From the NCBI GenBank assembly GCA_002215665.1, contig NGFL01000023.1, positions 24,329 to 64,774 on the forward strand: 40,446 nt of DNA, given 5' to 3'. A model generated the notes under the pieces. That model worked only from the letters and a program-made list of their open reading frames with translations. It was not told the DNA's origin and searched no databases. Below, piece by piece: positions 35,150-40,446 of the stretch (within the stretch, counting starts at the first letter, position 1; every line of letters begins with the position of its first letter). The DNA is from a candidate division TA06 bacterium JGI_Cruoil_03_38_101 (GTDB lineage Bacteria > Hydrothermota > UBA3072). Made by a program: the position numbers and the translations under genes.

Positions 35150-35180
35150 AAAATGCCTTTCTCTCTTTCATTTTTCCTCC

Positions 35181-35345
35181 CTACCCAGGATAAAAATTTG
35201 TTGCACGGCAACCTTCACAATTTTTATTATAGCTTAAGCAATTTTTAACCCAGGGTGAAATTCCATAAAGTTCAACAGAAATCTTTAATGGTTCTTTACC
35301 TTCGTAAATTTCCAGTGGGTGAAGTAATTTTCCCTTCCAATTTAA
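35181..35345 (-). pseudogene. Decayed gene fragment with cysteine motif upstream of the GNAT gene
   Basis: On the minus strand an open stretch of 54 codons reads like genuine protein (LEIYEGKEPLKISVELYG ... CLSYNKNCEGC; end FYPG). It has no ATG, GTG or TTG and is preceded by TGA at 35348-35346. A different frame just upstream (KLVIKLEGKIT) could supply the N-terminus, consistent with a single frameshift near 35325-35335. The stop overlaps a Shine-Dalgarno that serves the next gene, a normal operon junction, so this was probably once a small Cys-rich gene. The family is not recognised. Confidence 0.45.
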
Positions 35346-35549
35346 TCACTAACTTAGTCAATCAGGCTTCCTCTTTTCTCCTCTAATTCAAAATTTTATT
35401 TAAGGTGCTCATTAACGCCGAAATAGTAATCACAACCTATTTTCCGTTACTAAAACTTCGAGGTTACCATCGATTTTTGAAATCTTTTCAGATATTATCT
35501 TTGCAGCAGATAAGAACTCGCTGTAGAAGAAGTCTTAAACTTTAATCAG
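35346..35549. other. Non-coding stretch between decayed fragment and peroxiredoxin
   Basis: With the pseudogene this completes a 400-base gap (35150-35549). It contains only a 34-codon minus frame without a start (ending at 35430; C-terminal GNLEVLVTENRL), which may be another remnant or chance. No RNA gene, strong hairpin or repeat was seen. Confidence 0.5.
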
Positions 35550-36137
35550 CTAAATCTTTCCTGCATTCTCTATAGTCGGTTCTATCCCCCCTTCCCCGGG
35601 CTTCCAACCTGCCGGTGTAACTTTGCCTGTCTCTTTAACAAACTTGAAAGCCTGAAGTTGTCTGAAGGTTTCCTCAAGGTTCCTACCGACTGTGGCGTTT
35701 AACACCTCATAACCCCGAAGGATACCTTCAGGGTCAACGATGAACCTTCCTCTGGTCTCAATGCCTTGGTCTTCATCAACAACTCCATACTTTCTGCCAA
35801 TTTCAAATGTTGGATCTGCAACCATAGGCATTGGAGGAAACTTCCTCCCTGTCTCTTTCAAGGCAGCAGTTATTGCTGGGCTCGTCTCTGCCCAAACTTT
35901 ATGAGAATGAACCGAGTCAGCGCTAATGGCAATGCCTGCTCCGCCAAACTGCTTCAGGCTTTCATAGTTCCCAATTATACCGGCAACTTCAGTCGCACAA
36001 ACATAGGTAAAGTCTCCAGGATAAAAGCATACCAATACCCATTTTCCTCTGTAATCAGAGAGTTTTACATTTGTCAGTTTACCTTCAAAATAGGCATTCC
36101 CCACAAAATCTGGAGCTAATTTATCTACTATTAACAT
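35550..36137 (-). CDS. Peroxiredoxin, AhpC/Prx1 type, lacking the usual resolving Cys
   Basis: This 195-residue thioredoxin-fold peroxidase reduces H2O2 and organic peroxides. The peroxidatic C47 is in PGDFTYVCATE, with the usual catalytic neighbourhood (Pro40, Thr44). The C-terminal segment, normally VCPANWKPG with the resolving Cys, reads VTPAGWKPGEGG with T174 in that position, so this resembles a 1-Cys variant. C37 is also present. The ATG follows AAAGGAGG. It is the last gene of the anaerobic oxygen-defence cluster, 115 bases after the superoxide reductase, where it would consume the peroxide that enzyme makes. Confidence 0.93.
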   Translation of the reverse strand: MLIVDKLAPDFVGNAYFEGKLTNVKLSDYRGKWVLVCFYPGDFTYVCATEVAGIIGNYESLKQFGGAGIAISADSVHSHKVWAETSPAITAALKETGRKFPPMPMVADPTFEIGRKYGVVDEDQGIETRGRFIVDPEGILRGYEVLNATVGRNLEETFRQLQAFKFVKETGKVTPAGWKPGEGGIEPTIENAGKI

Positions 36138-36252
36138 TTTATCTGCCTCCTTTATTTTTATTTAATTTATATATACTTCTGCCACACCCCTATGAATGTC
36201 GCAGTAAGAAGAGAGTTTAAACTATGCTATGCGGGAGTATCATCCACAGGTT

Positions 36253-36648
36253 TCAGACGATCTTTATCTCCTTGGCAGCTTGCCAGAGTCCGTGAATGTT
36301 ACAAAAAGCCAATGCATAGAGTGTACCGGACTTGTTAATTTTGAGCTCTGTAGTAATCCCATGGTGTGTGTATACTGAACCCTTGTTAGCTCCCTGAGCT
36401 GACTCACCGTGAGCGCTAAACTCGTAGTACCCGACTTGGTATGTAAACTTTTCACCATCTGGATGGAAGAAGAGTGATATCCAGCGTATATGATGTTCGG
36501 TTGTATTCGGATGAGAAATTTCTTTGCCTAAACTGACCTTTATCTCAAATAGCTCACCCGCCTTAACCTGATCAGGGCACTCAATAACCGGAACATGCTT
36601 TTCTGTTTTCCAGTCCGCTTCCTGGAGCCGCTCTCCTAATTTCACCAT
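36253..36648 (-). CDS. Superoxide reductase (neelaredoxin type, one-iron)
   Basis: This 131-residue enzyme reduces superoxide to hydrogen peroxide without O2 release, using a square-pyramidal Fe(His)4Cys site. The ligands are visible: H18 in EKHVP (with the flexible E16 and K17), H46 and H52 (HPNTTEHHI), C116 and H119 (CNIHG). No N-terminal desulforedoxin domain is present; it is encoded separately two genes upstream. I choose ATG at 36648 (five bases after GGAGG) over GTG at 36654, which would touch the Shine-Dalgarno. It follows the ferritin-like gene by two bases. Confidence 0.95.
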   Translation of the reverse strand: MVKLGERLQEADWKTEKHVPVIECPDQVKAGELFEIKVSLGKEISHPNTTEHHIRWISLFFHPDGEKFTYQVGYYEFSAHGESAQGANKGSVYTHHGITTELKINKSGTLYALAFCNIHGLWQAAKEIKIV

Positions 36649-36650
36649 TT

Positions 36651-37139
36651 TCACCTCCGTTCTCTTAAATCCTCTAAGATAGCTTGAAGGTCTTCTTCGT
36701 GCTCCACCTCATCCTCGAGTATTTCCAAGGCCATATGATAAGTAACCGGGTCTTTATCCTTGGTGATCTCGAGTAGTTTATTATAAACCTCAATTGCACA
36801 CTGTTCACCCTTAATGTTTTGCTCCAACACAGGTACCACAAAATGGTCTGTGGGAGCATCATATCCGCAGTTAGTCATTCTATACCAATCTTCTGGATTG
36901 AGTATCGGAGTACCGCCAAGCTGAGTAATTCTTTCTATGAGCATTTGTGCATGTTCAAGTTCCTCTCCCGCATGCTCTTCAAGTTCAGAAGTAACTTGCC
37001 CACGCATTGGTCCTTTAACTACTTTTGCGCCAACCCAGTATTGGTAATAAGCCAACCATTCATCTGCAAAAGCCTTGTTAAGCAACTCTATAAGTTCGCT
37101 CACATCCATACTGACCATTTCTCTTCCTTTTGTTCCCAT
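36651..37139 (-). CDS. Ferritin-like di-iron protein, DPSL/thioferritin type
   Basis: This 162-residue four-helix bundle has probable di-iron ligands E27 (ADEWLAYYQY), E60 and H63 (GEELEHA), E112 (KGEQC), and E143 with H147 (EDEVEHEE). Two cysteines, C91 (TNCGYD) and C114 (EQCAIEVY), lie close to the metal site, as in the Dps-like thioferritins of anaerobes and archaea. It is therefore probably a Dps-like iron-oxidising protein that removes Fe(II) and peroxide. ATG at 37139 follows AGGAGG, and the desulforedoxin lies just upstream. Bacterioferritin is less likely, since no haem methionine is evident. Confidence 0.85.
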   Translation of the reverse strand: MGTKGREMVSMDVSELIELLNKAFADEWLAYYQYWVGAKVVKGPMRGQVTSELEEHAGEELEHAQMLIERITQLGGTPILNPEDWYRMTNCGYDAPTDHFVVPVLEQNIKGEQCAIEVYNKLLEITKDKDPVTYHMALEILEDEVEHEEDLQAILEDLRERR

Positions 37140-37157
37140 TTTTACTACCTCCTTTTT

Positions 37158-37283
37158 TTATTTTACTAACTTCATTGGTTGACCACAGCAGAATAACTCA
37201 CCACCGCCAACCTCTTTCACTTCAACCACATTTCCACAGATTTCACATCTATAAATTTCTACGACTTCTTTCACTCTTGCTAT
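37158..37283 (-). CDS. Desulforedoxin (41 residues), ATA start
   Basis: This is a small rubredoxin-like one-iron protein whose Cys pattern is C13-x2-C16 ... C32-C33-G ([21 protein letters not shown]), exactly that of desulforedoxin. The D. gigas protein has 36 residues. It would carry electrons to superoxide reductase. A perfect AGGAGG (37291-37296) lies seven bases before ATA (37283-37281). The only alternative in frame is GTG at 37274, 16 bases from the Shine-Dalgarno. ATA is therefore the better start. It lies between the flavodiiron and ferritin-like genes, so it is part of the oxygen-defence operon. Confidence 0.88.
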   Translation of the reverse strand: MARVKEVVEIYRCEICGNVVEVKEVGGGELFCCGQPMKLVK

Positions 37284-37298
37284 TTTCTCACCTCCTTT

Positions 37299-38498
37299 TT
37301 AGCCCTCACTTTTAATGATATTACATTCCTTATGTTTATTCAAGATTTCATCTGCTAACCTATCCAACGCTCTGAAATCATCTTCTTTTGGAAATCCTTT
37401 TATAACAACGGGAGCCAGTATTTCTACCTTTAAATTGGTAATTACCCCTGTAAGTTGTTCTATCATTTTACCACCCCAGCCATAGGATCCGATGATTGAC
37501 GCAAATTTCAACTTTGGCCTTAAGGCATTTGCAAGATAAGCCGCATAAACGACATTTGGATGCGGGCCAACTAATACTGTGGGTGAGCCAATTACAATTG
37601 TAGCAGCATCTACTAATGCCATCGCCAATTTTCCAATGTCAGTCTTCGCCAGATTGAACTGCTTCACAGTTATACCTCTTTCAATCAAACATCTTACGAA
37701 GTAATCCACCATTTTCTTTGTGCTACCATGCATTGAGACGTAAGGTATAACAACTTCATTTTTTACCTCGTCAGAAACCCAATCTCTATAGGCATTGAGA
37801 ATAAAATCAGGTTTATTATAGATTGGACCATGACTTGGTGCAATAATATCTATCTTTAAATCTTTTATCTTCTCCAGATTTTTCTTAATTGCTTTTCTAA
37901 AAGGCATCATTATTTCTGCATAGTACCTCTTTGCTGCCTCATAAACTGTTAACTCATCGGTTACAAACAATTCACTTGTTGCGAGGTGAGAACCGAAAAA
38001 ATCACAGGTAAACAAAATTTTGTCTTCTCTCAGGTATGTGAGCATTGTTTCTGGCCAGTGAACCCAAGGCGCATGAATGAACCACAGCGTTTTATCGCCC
38101 AATGAGAATGTCTCCCCATCATCCACTATTATGAATTTATCATCAGGGATTAAAAGCAAATCCATAAGCATAGATTTACATTTGGGTGTGCAAACGACCC
38201 TGGATGAGGGATAAATATCGAGGATTTTTGGTAAAGATCCTGAATGATCCTGCTCGGCGTGGTTAGCGATAACATAATCTACAACTTTGACCTCAAGTCG
38301 TTTGAGATTCTCTATCAATGCGTCTTCCATCGTTGGGTCCACTGTATCTATCAGAGCTGTCTTTTCTCCACCCTTAACCAAATAGGCATTATAGCTAGTC
38401 CCGTCGGGCAGAGGTATGAGTTCATCAAATAATCTTCTATCCCAATCAACGGCTCCAACTGAGTAAATATTTGGTTTTAATTGCCTTGCCACACTCAT
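37299..38498 (-). CDS. fprA: Flavodiiron protein (FprA, O2/NO reductase)
   Basis: This 399-residue enzyme has a metallo-beta-lactamase-like di-iron domain (1-250) with H80-x-E82-x-D84-H85 (NHAEQDHSG) and a later PSHGPIYN His. A flavodoxin domain follows (VIPYVSMHGSTKKM, FMN loop SYGWGGK). It reduces O2 to water, or NO to N2O, with electrons from reduced rubredoxin. The gene starts two bases after the stop of hrb, an order resembling the Moorella fprA-hrb arrangement. The start is ATG at 38498; the site GAGTAG is weak, so translation is coupled. Confidence 0.96.
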   Translation of the reverse strand: MSVARQLKPNIYSVGAVDWDRRLFDELIPLPDGTSYNAYLVKGGEKTALIDTVDPTMEDALIENLKRLEVKVVDYVIANHAEQDHSGSLPKILDIYPSSRVVCTPKCKSMLMDLLLIPDDKFIIVDDGETFSLGDKTLWFIHAPWVHWPETMLTYLREDKILFTCDFFGSHLATSELFVTDELTVYEAAKRYYAEIMMPFRKAIKKNLEKIKDLKIDIIAPSHGPIYNKPDFILNAYRDWVSDEVKNEVVIPYVSMHGSTKKMVDYFVRCLIERGITVKQFNLAKTDIGKLAMALVDAATIVIGSPTVLVGPHPNVVYAAYLANALRPKLKFASIIGSYGWGGKMIEQLTGVITNLKVEILAPVVIKGFPKEDDFRALDRLADEILNKHKECNIIKSEG

Positions 38499-38500
38499 TT

Positions 38501-39190
38501 CTATTCTACTCTTTCAAACTCATCTTTACTGGCACTACATACAGGGCATACCCAATCGTTAGGAATATCTTCAAATTTTGTTCCCGGTGCTATTCCACCA
38601 TCTGGGTCACCTTTTTCTGGGTCATACACATATCCGCAGACTTCGCACCTGTATTTAGCCATCTTTTCAACCTCCTTTTTTATTTCTTCTTTAATATACG
38701 TCGGCGCGGTCTTCGGTGCTTTACCACGCTTCACTTCATGATAATAGGCATAGGTCATAGGCTCTTTATCATTAATGATTTCGGCTTCTACTACTTTCCC
38801 AATAAAAACAGTGTGAGTTCCAACATTAACTTCTTTAATTACTTCGGCAGTAAGATAGGCAACAGCATTTTCTAAAACTATAGGAACATCGGCATTGCTA
38901 ACCTTATAATTTACATCTTTGAACTTATCTATCTTTACACCAGATTTGAAGCCAAAATGCCCGATAAATTTCATTGGAGTCTCTTTTGATAGAATTGAAA
39001 TGGCAAATTTTCGACTTTCTTTAATAAATTGATGAGTAAGATTTTGTTTATTGATACTCACTGCTATAGTTGGTGGCTCTGATGTAACTTGAAAAACAGT
39101 ATTTGCAATCTGTCCGTTAAAATTATTCCCCTTCTTAGAACTCACCACATATAAGCCGTAACTAAACTTATGTAAAGTTTTATAATTCAT
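38501..39190 (-). CDS. hrb: High-molecular-weight rubredoxin (flavin reductase-rubredoxin fusion)
   Basis: This 229-residue protein has two parts. Residues 1-160 form an FMN-binding flavin reductase domain ([27 protein letters not shown]; the Gly/His region [16 protein letters not shown]). Residues 177-229 are a complete rubredoxin (C182, C185, C215, C218; [11 protein letters not shown] ... [11 protein letters not shown]). This is the Hrb design known in Moorella thermoacetica, which passes NAD(P)H electrons to flavodiiron protein. A strong internal Shine-Dalgarno at 38671-38676, eight bases before Met177 (38662), could also make free rubredoxin. Its promoter is at 39266-39293. Confidence 0.94.
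   Translation of the reverse strand: MNYKTLHKFSYGLYVVSSKKGNNFNGQIANTVFQVTSEPPTIAVSINKQNLTHQFIKESRKFAISILSKETPMKFIGHFGFKSGVKIDKFKDVNYKVSNADVPIVLENAVAYLTAEVIKEVNVGTHTVFIGKVVEAEIINDKEPMTYAYYHEVKRGKAPKTAPTYIKEEIKKEVEKMAKYRCEVCGYVYDPEKGDPDGGIAPGTKFEDIPNDWVCPVCSASKDEFERVE
38671..38676 (-). promoter_or_regulatory. Internal Shine-Dalgarno before the rubredoxin domain of hrb
   Basis: On the minus strand AGGAGG lies eight bases before an in-frame ATG (38662). Initiation there would give a 53-residue rubredoxin. The stretch also encodes KKEVEKM of the fused linker. Confidence 0.6.
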
Positions 39191-39265
39191 TTCTTCTTTT
39201 CCTTTTTAATAAAATTTTAACCAGTCTTTGACCCAGAAATGTAAATTTAGCCCTCATTAACTTCT

Positions 39266-39293
39266 ATATTACTTGATTTTGTCATATTGTCAA
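39266..39293 (-). promoter_or_regulatory. Promoter of the oxygen-defence operon (hrb start)
   Basis: TTGACA (39293-39288), a 16-base spacer and TAATAT (39271-39266) predict a start near 39259. This leaves an untranslated leader of about 70 bases before the hrb ATG at 39190, unlike the leaderless promoters elsewhere. Confidence 0.65.
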
Positions 39294-39315
39294 GAACCGG
39301 GCTAAATTTCTCATA

Positions 39316-39672
39316 TTACATCCTTCCTTTTTCTACCTCGCGATAAATTGCTATCCATGGGCTTCCAAAGAATTCTCTTTCTTCCCTCGTTGCCCTTCGA
39401 TAATCTCCCTTTCCACCCTTTCTGTATTTCCCAAAGGGTTCCAGACGAGACTCGGGTTTGTGTGAGTAGGCATAAAGCCTGTTTGCAAGGTATGTCGCCA
39501 CTGTGTATCTTTTCTTTTCGCCAAATAAACCAAATCTCTCAACGAGTTTCTGCCATTCATCAGGAAATAACTTCTTGAAGACTTCCATAAAATCAAGGAT
39601 AGTGAAAGAACTCTTGGGTAATTTTTTTATCGTTTTAATAATTTTTCTCTCTTCAAGAATTGTCATTTTCAT
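39316..39672 (-). CDS. Hypothetical protein, 118 residues
   Basis: This small basic protein is unidentified but carries a conserved-looking C-terminal block: KPESRLEPFGKYRKGG, DYRRATREEREFFGSPWIAIYREVEKG. The N-terminal part is a helical winged-helix-like segment (SSFTILDFMEVFKKLFPDEWQKLVERFG). It has no signal or membrane segment. Its ATG overlaps the stop of the upstream DUF3795-like frame by four bases (ATGA), so it is co-translated with it. A DNA-binding role is possible from the fold impression only. Confidence 0.7.
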   Translation of the reverse strand: MKMTILEERKIIKTIKKLPKSSFTILDFMEVFKKLFPDEWQKLVERFGLFGEKKRYTVATYLANRLYAYSHKPESRLEPFGKYRKGGKGDYRRATREEREFFGSPWIAIYREVEKGRM

Positions 39673-39797
39673 TTCTTTCTCATCTCTTTAAGTTGGTTTA
39701 AAGCTTCCCCATATTTCTTGCTTCCTTTAGCCCAATCGTTGAGCTTCTCGCAAGGAAAATCCTCACAATGATAGCAAAAATCCAATCCTTTCTTCAT
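39669..39797 (-). CDS. Small Cys-rich protein resembling the C-terminal part of DUF3795
   Basis: This 42-residue frame encodes GLDFCYHCEDFPCEKLNDW, the hallmark of the DUF3795 C-terminal half. Full-length members have about 100 residues with an N-terminal CGxxC region. The reading frame upstream of the ATG at 39797 still resembles the family (NCGIKKRKEVSM) but meets TGA 11 codons earlier, so an originally longer gene may have been truncated. GGAAGGAAG precedes the ATG, and its stop overlaps the next gene start, so it could still be translated. Confidence 0.65.
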   Translation of the reverse strand: MKKGLDFCYHCEDFPCEKLNDWAKGSKKYGEALNQLKEMRKK

Positions 39798-39945
39798 ACT
39801 TACTTCCTTCCGCTTCTTGATACCGCAATTTCACATAAGGTCCTCGGTGCAAAAGAAGTTCAGCGAAGCAGAATTTGGGTGTAGTGAAACCAAGCTTTTT
39901 ACCCGCTATTGTATGAAGTTGCGACTTCGTTTTTGCCTGAAACAT
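39763..39945 (-). CDS. Uncertain small ORF (60 residues)
   Basis: A minus frame starts with ATG at 39945 and overlaps the DUF3795-like frame by 35 bases. The middle (TPKFCFAELLLHRGPYVKLRYQE) looks protein-like, but no family is recognised and no Shine-Dalgarno is seen. It may be noncoding or the broken end of an older gene. A longer reading from GTG at 39993 overlaps the M50-like gene. Confidence 0.25.
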   Translation of the reverse strand: MFQAKTKSQLHTIAGKKLGFTTPKFCFAELLLHRGPYVKLRYQEAEGSKYEERIGFLLSL

Positions 39946-39961
39946 TTCAAGAGATGTTATC

Positions 39962-40446
39962 TCAATATTTAAACAGATAGTTATATATAACACTACCCTG
40001 ATACATTAGAAAGAAAAATGCCACGGTTATTACCTGAACGACCTTAGCCCGCTGAGTTACCAGATTGAAGGCTCTACAAAATTTCGCCCGTACTGCTCCA
40101 AAAAAGAGCACAAGAAATATTGCTGATGTGATAATTCCAGGTATCCAGATAACCATGGGAGGTATGGAACCAAAACGCACGATATTTGCCATGTCACCCC
40201 TCGGTACAATCCCACGAATAATTGTGTAGTTAGACCACCCACCAATTCCAAAAAAAGCAAGGCTATAGAAGAAAAACAATAAGGCTCTACGACCAATTGT
40301 GTTTTGCCAATAAAATTTTAGTAGAAAAATAAGAGATAAACAAGCAAAAAGGAAGTTGACAAAAGGCCCTGCAGCTGCGATTGTTACCCCCTGCCAACCG
40401 GGGAGCTCCGCAACCTTACTATAATCTACATTTTCATCAATGCCAA
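39962..40446 (-). CDS. M50-like (site-2 protease-type) membrane protein, C-terminal part, runs off the window
   Basis: The frame is open from the window edge to the stop at 39962, giving about 160 residues. It carries GWQGVTIAAAGPFVNFLFACL, with GPFVN resembling the second membrane-helix motif (GPxxN) of M50 proteases. Two to three further membrane helices follow (LLFFFYSLAFFGIG; VIWIPGIITSAIFLVLFF; VVQVITVAFFFLMYQG). The HExxH and metal Asp motifs would lie beyond the edge or be absent, so activity is unproven. The visible initiators (TTG at 40279, 40296) are internal, not starts. Confidence 0.6.
   Translation of the reverse strand, partial: GIDENVDYSKVAELPGWQGVTIAAAGPFVNFLFACLSLIFLLKFYWQNTIGRRALLFFFYSLAFFGIGGWSNYTIIRGIVPRGDMANIVRFGSIPPMVIWIPGIITSAIFLVLFFGAVRAKFCRAFNLVTQRAKVVQVITVAFFFLMYQGSVIYNYLFKY

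Noticed and set aside
35226-35231. Perfect TATAAT on the minus strand before the GNAT gene
   Set aside because: It lies within the decayed coding fragment and no -35 was found at 16-18 bases.
36649-36654. GTG start of superoxide reductase at 36654
   Set aside because: It would directly touch the GGAGG. The ATG at 36648 has correct spacing.
1-40446. tRNA, rRNA, CRISPR, prophage or integron structures
   Set aside because: None was seen. Intergenic gaps are too short and lack the expected repeats or conserved stems.

Overview
The window is a compact, AT-rich bacterial chromosome segment with about 45 genes and very short intergenic gaps. The gene content suggests an anaerobic, uncultivated-type bacterium, possibly of the WOR-3/FCB-like lineages (inference, not proven). 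The supporting features are a V-type rather than F-type ATPase, a pair of GWxTD-domain proteins, an oxygen-defence set typical of strict anaerobes (superoxide reductase, flavodiiron protein, rubredoxin, desulforedoxin), and a phosphofructokinase with the PPi-type Asp104. No tRNA, rRNA, CRISPR array or prophage was seen.

Layout. (1) 1-3018, minus: V-type ATPase genes in the order G/H, I, K, E; the K subunit keeps the five Na+-ligand positions known from Enterococcus hirae NtpK. (2) 3078-4057: a single-gene REP-type (Y1/HUH) transposase element bounded by 24-bp inverted repeats; one repeat supplies the -35 box of the transposase promoter. (3) 4070-7700, minus: grpE-dnaK-dnaJ; dnaJ has no ordinary start codon where homology requires one. 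(4) 7840-12144, plus: glycosyltransferase and GH130 pair, two alpha/beta hydrolases, a lipoprotein. (5) 12131-18912, minus: proS-rimP-nusA-infB-DUF503-rbfA-nrnA, a translation and RNA operon in which RimP has lost its C-terminal domain. (6) 19038-30028, plus: type IV pilus motor operon with two tandem PilB ATPases, PilT, PilC, a PilS/PilR-type two-component pair, then two GWxTD proteins. (7) 30188-33583, plus: class II aldolase, phosphofructokinase, and a probable outer-membrane protein whose start is not AUG, GUG or UUG. (8) 33603-35345, minus: a small membrane protein, a GNAT-YoaP fusion and a decayed gene fragment. (9) 35550-39190, minus: Hrb-type flavin reductase/rubredoxin, flavodiiron protein, a 41-residue desulforedoxin, a thioferritin-like protein, superoxide reductase, peroxiredoxin. 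(10) 39316-40446, minus: hypothetical proteins and a truncated M50-like membrane protein.

How the parts work together. Region 9 reads as an O2/NO/superoxide/peroxide removal pathway with its own rubredoxin electron carriers. Region 6 is a polar assembly and retraction machine with its own sigma-54-type regulator (GAFTGA intact). Regions 1 and 7 suggest a Na+- and PPi-based energy economy.

Two genome-wide signals stand out. First, several genes have no Shine-Dalgarno but a good TTGACA/TATATT-type promoter placed so that transcription should begin at or next to the ATG (proS, first pilB, first GWxTD, lipoprotein, transposase), suggesting leaderless mRNAs. Second, at least two genes have a strong Shine-Dalgarno at ideal distance from an ATA codon and no better start, with dnaJ and the DUF503 gene as further irregular cases. 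Standard gene callers would miss or truncate such genes.
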